From assembly GCA_022565335.1 (NCBI GenBank), contig JAIUMY010000029.1, positions 1-33,724 on the forward strand: a DNA stretch of 33,724 bases, written 5' to 3'. The position numbers and the translations under genes are program-made. This document shows, piece after piece, positions 24,582 through 33,130 of the stretch. The notes beneath the pieces were generated by a model. That model was not told where the DNA came from. It did not search any database and saw only the letters and a list, made by a program, of their open reading frames with translations. The stretch comes from Opitutales bacterium (GTDB taxonomy: Bacteria > Verrucomicrobiota > Verrucomicrobiia > Opitutales > T3Sed10-336). Position 1 is the stretch's first letter. Every line of letters starts with the position of its first letter.

Positions 24582-25667
24582 CTAGAGGGATTGAAATGTG
24601 TTCCAGAACCGGGTCAACTGCTCGGGGGTGAAACCGTCTTTGGTATAGGCCTCGCCGATGGATTTCAATAAGACGAGACGAAGCGAAGCCCCACGGTTTT
24701 TTTTATCTTTGCCCATGGCCTGAACCAATGCCTCGGTTGGGAGGGGCTGGCGCAAGGCTATAGGCAATTGGTATTTTTCTAAAAGCTCTCTTACCCGATC
24801 TACCATACTTTCCGGCAAAACCCCGATTTCCATGGAAAATTTTGCCGCCAGGTGCAACCCGATAGCCACCGCCTCACCGTGTAGGTAGGTTCCATAACCA
24901 GCTACCTTCTCAATGGCATGAGCGAAGGTGTGCCCCAAGTTCAAAAGCGCCCGTCCGCCCTCAGCCGCGGTTTCTTTTTCATCCTCAGCGACGACTCTGG
25001 CTTTTATCGCACATGCCGCACGAATTACTTCCAACAATTCCGGCGCTCCCGGCTGCAAACAAGGTAATTCCTCCAGCCTTTCGAACAAACTGGCATCGGC
25101 CAGCAGACCAGCTTTGATGACCTCCGCCATTCCGGCAGAAAATTCCCGCTCCGGCAGGGTTTCCAAAAAGAAGTTTCCGATTACCACCATCCGGGGTTGG
25201 TGGAACGCGCCAACCAGATTTTTGCCAGCGGGGGTATTGATTCCGGTTTTTCCCCCAACACTGCTGTCCACCATGGCCAGCAAGGTGGTTGGAATCTGAA
25301 TAAAATCGATCCCCCGCAACCAGGACGCCGCCAAAAACCCTCCGAGATCACCGATAACCCCTCCTCCGATGACGACCACACAACCGGTTCGGTCGACCCC
25401 TGCCCGGGCGAAGAACTCCCAACCCTTTTCCATCCAACCGAGGGACTTGCTCCCCTCTCCCCCTGGGATCCGCAAAACAGGACCCTGCTGGCCCAGGGAT
25501 TTCCAGATCGAAGAGTGTTCCTCCGCAACGGCCGCATCAATTATCGTCGCCATCGGTCCCTGACGATTCGCCAGAAACTTTTCGACCAGAGAGTTGGCCG
25601 AAGCCACGTCATGAACAAAGCAAATAGGATAGGAACGGTCGGCCAAAGCCACGGAAAGGGATTTCAT
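24582..25667 (-). CDS. aroB: 3-dehydroquinate synthase
   Basis: AroB converts DAHP to 3-dehydroquinate, the second step of the shikimate pathway, using NAD+ and a divalent metal. The 361-residue protein shows PGGEGSKS (68-75), the NAD site GGGVIGDLGGF (101-111), IPTTLLAMVDSSVGGKTGIN (125-144), the metal ligand Glu in AEVIKAG (181-187), LNLGHTFAHAIE (242-253) and YLHGEAVAIG with the last His ligand. All key residues seem present and the length is normal. It follows fpg by 56 bases, and with erpA forms a same-strand trio that may be one transcript without obvious functional link. No clear terminator follows; the AT-rich gap before the transposase gene carries only a short AAATTTT/AAAATTT dyad. 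Confidence 0.96.
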   Translation of the reverse strand: MKSLSVALADRSYPICFVHDVASANSLVEKFLANRQGPMATIIDAAVAEEHSSIWKSLGQQGPVLRIPGGEGSKSLGWMEKGWEFFARAGVDRTGCVVVIGGGVIGDLGGFLAASWLRGIDFIQIPTTLLAMVDSSVGGKTGINTPAGKNLVGAFHQPRMVVIGNFFLETLPEREFSAGMAEVIKAGLLADASLFERLEELPCLQPGAPELLEVIRAACAIKARVVAEDEKETAAEGGRALLNLGHTFAHAIEKVAGYGTYLHGEAVAIGLHLAAKFSMEIGVLPESMVDRVRELLEKYQLPIALRQPLPTEALVQAMGKDKKNRGASLRLVLLKSIGEAYTKDGFTPEQLTRFWNTFQSL

Positions 25668-25723
25668 TTTTTAAAAAATGCCAAACTTCCCCGCCAGCGG
25701 AAAGCACAAAGCGGGAAAACTTT

Positions 25724-26530
25724 TTACCGCTGCCAGGCCGGAGACCAACAGGTGGTTCGCCCGCCGATGGTTTCCCGCCGAAGCGGCTTTCCGGTCTGAG
25801 GACAGAAACCACCATCGCACCAACGATGAGGGAAAAGCCAATCCTTCGGCGGATCCTCGTGGGTTTGTCCAATAACCTTCACCGCCCAACGGCTGACTGC
25901 CACGATTTCGGTATACAAGCGCTTTTGGCGAACTACTCCCAGAGAGGCAACACGCGTCGAGGGGCGAATGCGGGCCCGCCAGAGAATTTCGTCGGCCATC
26001 CAATTGCCAATCCCTGGGAAAAGTTCCTGCTTCAGGAGGAAGGCTTTTAACGGAGTCCGGCGCCCTTTCCCTAGATATTCTTTGAAAAGAGTTAAATCAA
26101 AGCCTGCTTCGTGCGGTTGGGGACCCGTTATCGTCCACCAAGAGGGATTCCCCGTCCCTTGATACCACCAGACTCTCCCGAATTGGCGGTAATCCTGAAA
26201 CCCCAGAACCTTGCCCTCAGCCAGATGGAGCGAAAGATGCTCATAACGGTCTTCCTTCTGCGGTGGATCGGATTCCCGCCGTACCACCAAGCGACCGGTC
26301 ATCCCAAGATGAATCCCCAGGGAGCCTCCACTTTCAGTGAGGAATCTCATTTTCTTTCCATACGTTTCCGAAACCCGCAAAGAATCGCCGGTCAAACCCT
26401 TCCGCAAGGCGGCAGTATCGGTATCGCAAAAATTACGGGCATGATCGTGAGTTTCCACCCGCTTGATGGTCTTTTGCAAACCGTCTTTCCATTGACGACT
26501 ATGAAATAAAACTTCGGCCAACTCAGGCAC
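25724..26530 (-). CDS. Fpg/Nei-family DNA glycosylase/AP lyase lacking most zinc ligands
   Basis: The enzyme removes oxidised bases and cleaves the AP site by beta/delta elimination. Start is GTG 26530; after Met removal the nucleophile Pro2 and Glu3 are in PELAEV. The catalytic Lys region is YGKKMRF (57-63), and HLGMTGRL (74-81) and the helix-two-turn-helix FPGIGNWMADEILWRARIRP (171-190) are canonical. The C-terminal finger is unusual. Where Fpg has C-x2-C-x16-C-x2-C, here the ligands align as C243, T246, S263 and W266, while the DNA-contacting Arg in GGRTT (R258) is kept. This resembles the zincless fingers known in NEIL1 and some Nei-like enzymes. Length (268) is normal, so it is likely functional. 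I give no symbol because mutM versus nei cannot be decided. Confidence 0.9.
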   Translation of the reverse strand: MPELAEVLFHSRQWKDGLQKTIKRVETHDHARNFCDTDTAALRKGLTGDSLRVSETYGKKMRFLTESGGSLGIHLGMTGRLVVRRESDPPQKEDRYEHLSLHLAEGKVLGFQDYRQFGRVWWYQGTGNPSWWTITGPQPHEAGFDLTLFKEYLGKGRRTPLKAFLLKQELFPGIGNWMADEILWRARIRPSTRVASLGVVRQKRLYTEIVAVSRWAVKVIGQTHEDPPKDWLFPHRWCDGGFCPQTGKPLRRETIGGRTTCWSPAWQR

Positions 26531-26545
26531 GGCAGGAACCAGGTT

Positions 26546-26908
26546 TTACAAGGAAAAGCTTTCCCCGCAGGAGCAACTGGCCTTGGCATTGGGATTGGAG
26601 AATTTAAATCCTCCGGCCACCAGCTTTTGTGAATAATCCAGAACCGTCCCTTTTAGATAAAGCGCACTCTTGCGATCCACCAGTACTTCCACATCGCCCT
26701 TGCGGACCATAAAGTCGCCGTTTTTCGGCTCCGCGACAAACTTCATTTTATAAGACAACCCATTGCAACCGCCGCCGGTAATGGCGACCCTAAGATACGA
26801 CGCCTCAGGCTCACGGGCGATGAGATCAGCCACCTTAGCCTCCGCTTCGGGCGTGAGCTTGAGCAAACGTTCATCGGCTTCTCTGGGTTGGATCATGGTT
26901 GTTGCCAT
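26546..26908 (-). CDS. A-type iron-sulfur cluster carrier (IscA/ErpA/HesB family)
   Basis: This 120-residue cytosolic protein accepts Fe-S clusters and passes them to target enzymes. The three conserved cysteines are C48 in GGGCNGLSYKM and C112/C114 in KASCSCGESF. The hydrophobic strand YLRVAITGGG and the segment YLKGTVLDYSQKLVAGGFKFSNPNA are typical of the family (usually LxGxxxDY...GFxFxNPNA). ErpA is the nearest guess by length and termini, but IscA and SufA cannot be excluded because no isc or suf genes are nearby. ATG 26908 is used; a second ATG four codons on is an alternative. It lies 15 bases before fpg on the same strand. Confidence 0.93.
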   Translation of the reverse strand: MATTMIQPREADERLLKLTPEAEAKVADLIAREPEASYLRVAITGGGCNGLSYKMKFVAEPKNGDFMVRKGDVEVLVDRKSALYLKGTVLDYSQKLVAGGFKFSNPNAKASCSCGESFSL

Positions 26909-26963
26909 AGGAAAAGAATAAACACTCCCTACCCGGCGGGCAAGAACAGAGCGAATTTTTCTC

Positions 26964-29900
26964 TCAGGCTCTATCTCGCGAAGGCGCTACGTCGCGGTGA
27001 AAAAGTGTATAAACCACGGGAATCACCAACAACGTAATCATCGCCGAAGAGATCAATCCGCCAACCACCACCCGGGCCAGCGGAGCCTGTGCTTCCGCCC
27101 CCTCCCCGATCCCAATAGCCAGTGGCATGAGCGCGAAAACGGTGGTAAAGGAAGTCATCAAAATCGGTCTCAATCGCCGACGACTGGCCTCACGAATTGC
27201 CTCTCCGACGGTTTTACCATCAATCGTTCTCAGGCGTGTGGCCTGATCCACAATGAGAATAGCATTATTCACCACGATCCCTCCCAGCATAATCAGTCCG
27301 ATGAACGAATTCACATTTAAAGTAGAGCCGGTAATAAAGAGGGCCAGAATCGCCCCAATAGTCGCCAGAGGCACGGTAAACATAACAATTACCGGATCGC
27401 GGAGCGACTCATACAAACAGGCCATTACCATGTACACCAAAAGTAAGGACAGCAGCAGACTGATCAGCAATTCACGAAAGGCCTGCTGTTGCTCCTCGAA
27501 ATCGCCCCGTAAAATAAAATCATGATTGGCGGGGGTGGCAATCCCCGCTAAGGCTTCCTGCACATCTGCAGCCACCGATCCCATATCGCGCCCCGCCGTA
27601 TTGATAGCCACCGCGACCACGCGCTGTTGGTCCCGACGTTCAATTTGCGTAGGACCGGGTTCCACGCGGAAAGAAACCATACTGCGCAAAGCCACCGCCT
27701 CTTCGGCCCCGTTCCGAATCGTTAAATCAAGCAAATCTTCGACCTCCATGCGGTCGGCATCCCGCAAGCGCACCCGCACATCGGTTTCATCCCCGGTACC
27801 ATCACGAAAAGTCGTGGCCACGGTACCACTGACCGCCATGCGCAAAGCTTCCGCAACCTGCCGAACGGTAAAGCCAAAATCCGCCGCCCGTTCGCGATCA
27901 ATGTCAATCAATTGCCGCGGAACACCAGCCTCCCGACTGGCCCGGGCATCGGTCACCCCGGTAATATCTTCCACTGCCGAAACCGCCTGGGCCGCCAGCG
28001 CATCAAGTGTATTCAGGTCAAAGCCCCGAACTTCCAGCGACAACTGCGCTCCATCATCCCCGCCGATACCCAAGCGCCGAAAAACAAAAAGACCGCCCCC
28101 GGAACGGACCGTTATCCGGGCCCCCGCAATCTCCTGCAAACGATTACGCAAATCCGCGGCAATCTCCCCGGAAGAACGGGACCTTTCCGTTTGAGGCACC
28201 AAATACAAACGAATATTGCCCGTGGCACCTGCAGTCGGGCGCCAACTGGAGGCCCCCATATCCACCAGATGATTCTCGGCCTCCGGCACCGCAGGAATAA
28301 CAATGTCCTCAATTTGTCGCATGAATTCATCCAAAACCTCTACCCGTGTTCCCCCGGCTAATTCCACATTGACCCGCCCCTCCCCCTCCTCCCTCGCCGG
28401 CATGAATTCGGTACCAAGAATAGGCACTAAGGTTAAAGTAACCCCCATTATCGCCGCCGCTCCCGCAAGCGTTAAAAAACGATTCGCCAAAACCAACTCC
28501 AGAACTTTCCGGTAGTGGCCTTCAATCTTTTCATAAATCACCAAAAAAGCTTTGGCCAAGGGACCAACGGTTTGAGTCTTTTCGGTTTTTGGCAAGCGCG
28601 AAGCCAGCATAGGCATCAACGTAAGGGCCACGACCAAGGAACAAAACAAGGCAAAACCGATCACCACCGCCAACTGCCGGAAGAGAATACCGGTGACCCC
28701 GTCCAAATAGATCAAAGGAAGAAATATAGCCAAGGTGGTCAGAGTGCTGGCGATAATCGCCGCCGCCACCTCGGAAGTCCCCCCCACCGCTGCCTCTTTT
28801 CTCCGGTGCCCATTCTCCCGCCACCGGAAAATATTTTCCAAGACTACAATGGCACTATCGACCATCATACCAACCCCCAGAGCAAGCCCGCCAAGGGTCA
28901 TCAAATTCAGCGTATATCCGCCAAAGTAAATGAGAGTAAAGGTTCCAATCAGCGAAATGGGTATGGCCAAGGTAATGACCAGGGTACTGCGGAAGTTGCG
29001 TAAAAAGAAAAACAGCGAAAAAGCCGCCAGGATACCGCCAAAAAGAATGGCTCGGCTAACGTTGTCGATGCTCCGTTGAATGAAAGTTGAGGAATCAAAA
29101 ATCGGCACCAGACTGATTTGCCCGAAATCCTGGTTGATCCTTTCAACTTCGGCCAAAACCGCCCCCGCCACATCCACCGTATTCGTCCCCGACTGTCGTC
29201 GAATGGCCATCCGCACCCCAGGTTCACCATTAATACGAACAATCCTACTGATTTCCTCGTGGGTGTCTTCCACGATACCCACATCACGAAGTCTTATGGT
29301 GCCCGATTCGCGGCGCACAATCACCGTATCCTCGATCTCCTCCAGGGACTGCCAAAGCCCGGGCGTGCGCAAGGCGATTTTCAAACGCCCCTCTTCAATT
29401 TCCCCGGCGGGCACCACGACATTGGCATCTCTCAAACGACTGGTAATTTCGCTGAGAGACAGGTTCAAAGCGTTGACCCGATCAAGATCCAACTCTACCC
29501 GAATTTCCGGCTGCAAACCACCCCAGGTATCGACCGCGGCAACCCCGGCCACCCGCTCCAGACGGTTTTGGACCTGATTATCCAACAACCGGCGAAGGGA
29601 CAAAGGGTCAAGGTTTGACCCGACCCCAAGGATAACCACTGGCGCTTGGCTGGGATCAAATTTTCGCAGACGGGGCCGATCAACCTCATCCGGCAAACGA
29701 TTGACCACCCGATCCAAACTATCCCGCACGTCGTTGGTCGCCTCGTCCAAATTGGTGCCCCAGACAAATGAAATGGTGACCTGACTGTTACCCTCGGTGG
29801 AATTGGAAACCATCTCTTCCACCCCCGGGACCCTGGCTACCGCTTCTTCGATGACTCTGGTAACCAACTCCTCCACTTCCTCCGGACTAGCGTCATCATA

Positions 29901-30053
29901 GCTGGTGGAAATAGTCAGATTGGGCAATTCGATTTCCGGTAAAAGGTCAATGGGCAAGCGCCAAAAGGAGATGGCTCCGATCAAGACAACCACCAGAGTC
30001 GCCATAGAGGTAAAAACCGGGCGCTCGACCGTGAATGCGGGAATCAACCTCAT
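26964..30053 (-). CDS. RND efflux transporter, inner-membrane pump, pump 2
   Basis: This 1029-residue pump starts with FTVERPVFTSMATLVVVLIGAISFWRLPIDLLPEIELP, typical of the AcrB-like branch found with simple adaptors. Motifs include VEEMVSNSTEGNSQVTISFVWG in the porter domain, the transmembrane-4 motif GVGMMVDSAIVVLENIFRW with one acidic residue and Ser where AcrB has a second Asp, and the C-half IMLGGIVVNNAILIVDQA (AcrB has KNAIL). This VDS/VDN version is usual in the SwrC-like subgroup and differs from pump 1 (VIDD). The ATG overlaps the adaptor stop (ATGA), so the pair is coupled. No outer-membrane channel gene is linked. Substrates are unknown. Confidence 0.95.
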   Translation of the reverse strand: MRLIPAFTVERPVFTSMATLVVVLIGAISFWRLPIDLLPEIELPNLTISTSYDDASPEEVEELVTRVIEEAVARVPGVEEMVSNSTEGNSQVTISFVWGTNLDEATNDVRDSLDRVVNRLPDEVDRPRLRKFDPSQAPVVILGVGSNLDPLSLRRLLDNQVQNRLERVAGVAAVDTWGGLQPEIRVELDLDRVNALNLSLSEITSRLRDANVVVPAGEIEEGRLKIALRTPGLWQSLEEIEDTVIVRRESGTIRLRDVGIVEDTHEEISRIVRINGEPGVRMAIRRQSGTNTVDVAGAVLAEVERINQDFGQISLVPIFDSSTFIQRSIDNVSRAILFGGILAAFSLFFFLRNFRSTLVITLAIPISLIGTFTLIYFGGYTLNLMTLGGLALGVGMMVDSAIVVLENIFRWRENGHRRKEAAVGGTSEVAAAIIASTLTTLAIFLPLIYLDGVTGILFRQLAVVIGFALFCSLVVALTLMPMLASRLPKTEKTQTVGPLAKAFLVIYEKIEGHYRKVLELVLANRFLTLAGAAAIMGVTLTLVPILGTEFMPAREEGEGRVNVELAGGTRVEVLDEFMRQIEDIVIPAVPEAENHLVDMGASSWRPTAGATGNIRLYLVPQTERSRSSGEIAADLRNRLQEIAGARITVRSGGGLFVFRRLGIGGDDGAQLSLEVRGFDLNTLDALAAQAVSAVEDITGVTDARASREAGVPRQLIDIDRERAADFGFTVRQVAEALRMAVSGTVATTFRDGTGDETDVRVRLRDADRMEVEDLLDLTIRNGAEEAVALRSMVSFRVEPGPTQIERRDQQRVVAVAINTAGRDMGSVAADVQEALAGIATPANHDFILRGDFEEQQQAFRELLISLLLSLLLVYMVMACLYESLRDPVIVMFTVPLATIGAILALFITGSTLNVNSFIGLIMLGGIVVNNAILIVDQATRLRTIDGKTVGEAIREASRRRLRPILMTSFTTVFALMPLAIGIGEGAEAQAPLARVVVGGLISSAMITLLVIPVVYTLFHRDVAPSRDRA

Positions 30054-31267
30054 CTTTCGTCTCCGCTCCGGGGGCGTTCCACAAGTTCACCTTCCGTATC
30101 CTCCCCGACGATACGGAGATGAGAGCCATCAATCAATTGATCCTGCCCGAGAGTCACCACCCTTCCTTCAATCTCGGGAGACCGGATCTCCAACCAACCT
30201 CCGTCAACGATCCCCGGTTCCACTTCAACAAAACGGGCCCGAGGCTCGTCCTCCTCCCCGTCCACCAGAAAAAGCCCCTGCCGTGATTCCCGCCGCACTA
30301 CCGCATCACGGGGAACGGCAATCACCTCATCGCGCTCTGCGAGGGTAACATGAACCCGGGCAAACATTCCCGGGCGCAAATTTTGCTCCGTATTGGGAAC
30401 CCTAAGCTCCACCCGAGCCTGACGGGTTTGCTCGGCAAAGCGCGGCGACTTACGGGATACTTCGGCAGGAAAATCCTCCCCCGGATACGTATCAACTCGC
30501 AAAAGCCCTCCCATTCCCACCGAAATCCTCCCATAGTCCCGTTCCGTGACTTGGACATTAGCCCGCAATTCATCAATTTGCAAAAGCGAAACGATGGCCT
30601 CATTCACACTTAAATTGCCTCCCTCATTGGCGTAGCGCTCGCCCACTACACGCTCCGTGTCATTTCCTTCCCAGGAAGCATGAATACGGGTATGAGACAA
30701 GCGCACCTCGGCTGCCCGCAAAGTGGCCTCCCGTTGCCGAATTCTTGCTTCCGCCACCGCAAGGCTTGATTCCGCCGCCCGCAAACGAGCTTTCGCCGTA
30801 TCCAAATCGGCTTGTGAGGAAATATCTCTCTCCCGTAAGACCCGTTCCCTCTCCAACTCTACCGAAGCCAGTTCCAGAGAACTCTGAGCTTCTTTTTTAT
30901 TGGCCTCCGCCACCGCCAAATCGGCCCGCGCCTGTTCCACTTCCTCACGAAATTCATCATCCTCCAACCGAGCCAGCAACTGCCCGCGCTCAACCAAATC
31001 TCCAATGTCCACCTCAAGATTCAGTAATCGCCCACTCACTTTGGCCGCGACAATAAATTCCCTCGCTGGCTCCAACGTTCCGGTAAAAAGCCTAACCTCC
31101 TTAATCGAACGACGCTCAATGGTTTCCACTTCCACCGCCACCGCCTGACCGCTCCCCCGCCGACGATCCCCGGCGTCATCCTCCATCGTCCGACGAAGCA
31201 AACCCGCTCCAATAATCAAGAGCACCAAAACGATAACCACCGCCGACAGAATAACCTTACTTTTCAT
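30050..31267 (-). CDS. RND efflux periplasmic adaptor (HlyD/membrane fusion family), pump 2
   Basis: The 405-residue adaptor has one N-terminal membrane helix (4-24, KVILSAVVIVLVLLIIGAGLL) and no lipobox, unlike the pump 1 adaptor. The order is a lipoyl half with FTGTLEPAREFIVAAKVSGRLLNLEVDIGDLVERGQLLARLEDDEF, then a long coiled hairpin rich in Ala, Glu and Arg (about 110-200, ADLAVAEANKKEAQSSLELASVELERE), the second lipoyl half RIHASWEGN, then LQIDELRANVQVTERDYGRIS and NLRPGMFARVHVTLA. The segment GNDTERVVGERYANEGGNLS is slightly longer than average. It should assemble with the overlapping pump gene and an unlinked TolC-type channel. The promoter is probably in the 269-base divergent gap to the outer-membrane protein gene. 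Confidence 0.93.
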   Translation of the reverse strand: MKSKVILSAVVIVLVLLIIGAGLLRRTMEDDAGDRRRGSGQAVAVEVETIERRSIKEVRLFTGTLEPAREFIVAAKVSGRLLNLEVDIGDLVERGQLLARLEDDEFREEVEQARADLAVAEANKKEAQSSLELASVELERERVLRERDISSQADLDTAKARLRAAESSLAVAEARIRQREATLRAAEVRLSHTRIHASWEGNDTERVVGERYANEGGNLSVNEAIVSLLQIDELRANVQVTERDYGRISVGMGGLLRVDTYPGEDFPAEVSRKSPRFAEQTRQARVELRVPNTEQNLRPGMFARVHVTLAERDEVIAVPRDAVVRRESRQGLFLVDGEEDEPRARFVEVEPGIVDGGWLEIRSPEIEGRVVTLGQDQLIDGSHLRIVGEDTEGELVERPRSGDER

Positions 31268-31536
31268 AATTTAAGAATACGGGCAACTTCTATTAAGACA
31301 AGAGACCCCGCAAATTCACAAAGGTTACACCGGTAGTTTTTTGACCAGTAAGTATTTGATCAACCAATTTATAAAATACCCAAGCCCTACCTAATACCCA
31401 AGGTTTTCTATTACTTCTTTCATAATAATTCATACCCCCTGCCCTGCCATCGTCCACCATCTGCAACATTCCAAAAAAAAAATCTACTTCCGTAAAAGCT
31501 TTCGCCCTTGCCTTGAAAGGGCTTTTGCCCCACCTC
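31268..31536. promoter_or_regulatory. Divergent intergenic region between RND adaptor 2 and outer-membrane protein gene
   Basis: The two flanking genes are transcribed away from each other, so promoters for both should lie here. On the plus strand there is TTGACC and later TATAAAAT, but with a spacing of about 23 bases, too long for a standard promoter. TTGATCAA is a short palindrome, and ACCGGT...ACCAGT forms an imperfect dyad that could bind a regulator. An 81-codon minus-strand frame fills much of the gap but looks spurious. No strong element is assignable. Confidence 0.35.
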
Positions 31537-32430
31537 ATGAGTATGCGTATTGTTTTGTCAAGTCTCGGGGCGCTGATGATTTTGTTAGGTAGTTTTTCTT
31601 ACGGTGAATCTCCGCCACGATCTCTCCCTGGTCCGGAAATTGAATGGCGGCTTATCACCGCCGCAACCACCAGAGCTTCGTTCGATGATGTGGAAGGAGA
31701 TGTACGCTTCACCCGTATTCGTCCGGAGCTTCATCTAACCCAAAACTTTGGGCCTGGTTTCTTTGGAATCCTAAACCTATCCGCCGAGCGGGATTTTTAC
31801 AGCATCCGCGGGACCGCCACCCCCGGTACTTTCACGTTCGATCAAGCGAGTCGCCTGTCGGTGGGATTCAATCTACAAAAAGTCCCGCTCGAACGCTGGG
31901 GCTTTTTTGCCATGGGCGTGTTAGGCTTGGCCGCCGAAGATGACGGAAGATTCTCGGACGGTATGTATGGCTTTGGTGGGGCGGGCGTAAGCACCAGACT
32001 AAATGAGAATGTCGTGGTCGGTCTGGGACTTGGCGGCAGTCGGAACCTGGAGCGCAGCGACTCGCTCTTTCCTCTCCCCTTTTTACGTTGGCAAATTACT
32101 GAGGATCTTTTACTGACCACCCGCAACGGAGCCATCCTTCGCTACCAACCAGAGGAACACTGGGCCTTAAGCTGGAAAACCCTTTATGAAAACCGGGAAT
32201 GGGCTCTCGGCCAAACCGGTACCACCTCTCAAGGCGCTTTCCGCGACCGCTATATCTCCAGTGGCCTGGCCACTGAATACACTCTGTCGCCCGGTTGGAT
32301 AGTCCGCGCACAGGCCAAAGCTCTCTTCCTCAGAAAAAACGAAATCCGGGACGGCAACGGCAACCAACTGTTTAGTGAGAACGCAAATATTTCCTCCTTT
32401 TTTGAAATTTCCTCCGCTTACCAATTTTAA
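31537..32430 (+). CDS. Predicted outer-membrane beta-barrel protein
   Basis: From ATG 31537 the product is 297 residues with a signal peptide (MRIVLSSLGALMILLGSFSYG, cleavage likely after SYG or nearby). The mature part is made of alternating, aromatic-flanked strands such as FFGILNLSAERDFYSIRG, WGFFAMGVLGLAAED, ALSWKTLYENREWAL and WIVRAQAKALFLRK, and ends in SSAYQF, a terminal Phe typical of the BAM recognition signal. Gly-rich GMYGFGGAGVSTRLNENVVVGLGLGG fits a transmembrane hairpin. The family is uncertain; the layout resembles uncharacterised DUF-type barrel proteins of Verrucomicrobiota. The track start 31513 is TTG, and ATG 31543 is an equally good start. The SET-domain gene follows after 11 bases, so they share a transcript. 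Confidence 0.75.
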   Translation: MSMRIVLSSLGALMILLGSFSYGESPPRSLPGPEIEWRLITAATTRASFDDVEGDVRFTRIRPELHLTQNFGPGFFGILNLSAERDFYSIRGTATPGTFTFDQASRLSVGFNLQKVPLERWGFFAMGVLGLAAEDDGRFSDGMYGFGGAGVSTRLNENVVVGLGLGGSRNLERSDSLFPLPFLRWQITEDLLLTTRNGAILRYQPEEHWALSWKTLYENREWALGQTGTTSQGAFRDRYISSGLATEYTLSPGWIVRAQAKALFLRKNEIRDGNGNQLFSENANISSFFEISSAYQF

Positions 32431-32441
32431 CCATTCGCGAA

Positions 32442-32975
32442 ATGGCCTCTATTCTCTTACCTGAAGCTATTGAAGTTCGAGACTCCCCCATTCATGGGAG
32501 CGGTGTTTTTGCCCGCCGGGATATTGAGGAAGGCGAACGACTCCTGCAATACATCGGTGAAAAAATCACCAAGGCTGAATCCAACCGCCGGGGCTTGGCC
32601 CAGGAGGAAAAATCCAAAAGCACTTCCGAAGGCGCAGTGTATATCTTTGAACTGAACAAACGTTACGATCTCGATGGAAATGTCCCTGAGAACACCGCCC
32701 GCTTGGTCAATCATTGTTGTGATAACAATTGTGACGCGGTCAATGTTAGGGGGAAAATCTATTTTGAAGCCATCCGCAAAATCAAAAAAGGCGAAGAGCT
32801 TTCCATCGACTACGGCTACGACATCTCCCATTTCATGGACCACCCCTGCCGCTGTGGCAGCCCCAAATGCGTCGGTTATATCGTCCATCGCGACCAACGT
32901 AAACGCCTGCGCCGCCTTTTAAACCAGCGCAAAAAACAATCAGTCGTCAAAAAAACCTCTCCCGAAAAAGGATAG
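32442..32975 (+). CDS. SET-domain lysine methyltransferase-like protein with post-SET cysteines
   Basis: The 177-residue protein carries SET motifs in order: SPIHGSGVFARRDIEEGE (15-32), RLVNHCCDNNC (87-97, equivalent to NHSCDPNC), and GEELSIDYGY (117-126, equivalent to ELTYDYG). These are followed by CRCGSPKC (136-143), which exactly fits the post-SET CxCx4C that with a SET cysteine binds zinc. The C-terminal tail is strongly basic (DQRKRLRRLLNQRKKQ, KK), suggesting nucleic-acid or nucleoid association. Such proteins methylate lysines using S-adenosylmethionine. Bacterial targets are mostly unknown, though chlamydial SET proteins act on histone-like proteins. The gene follows the barrel-protein gene by 11 bases, a puzzling pairing. 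Transfer from eukaryotes or an old bacterial SET lineage are both possible. Confidence 0.88.
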   Translation: MASILLPEAIEVRDSPIHGSGVFARRDIEEGERLLQYIGEKITKAESNRRGLAQEEKSKSTSEGAVYIFELNKRYDLDGNVPENTARLVNHCCDNNCDAVNVRGKIYFEAIRKIKKGEELSIDYGYDISHFMDHPCRCGSPKCVGYIVHRDQRKRLRRLLNQRKKQSVVKKTSPEKG

Positions 32976-33130
32976 TATCTATACTCTCCTGCAATGCCGG
33001 GACACTTGCATCTTCAACTCTTTCAATAGTACGCCTTCGATCCCTAATTACCTTGTCAAGTTTTAAGTCTATAGACCTTAATTTTAATCTTACTGACCTT
33101 TTTCAGACATCCTCTTCATTAATTCTTTTC

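Noticed and set aside
27526-28194. 222-codon plus-strand frame rich in Ser, Arg, Ala and Thr
   Set aside because: It is antisense to the pump 2 gene; low-complexity composition typical of a complementary frame.
31293-31538. 81-codon minus-strand frame upstream of the pump 2 adaptor
   Set aside because: It fills the divergent promoter region, overlaps the start of the outer-membrane protein gene, and shows no domain-like pattern.
33061-33085. GTCTATAGAC palindrome as terminator between the SET gene and the right transposase
   Set aside because: The stem is only 5 bp, AT-rich and without a loop, so it would not form a stable terminator; probably chance.
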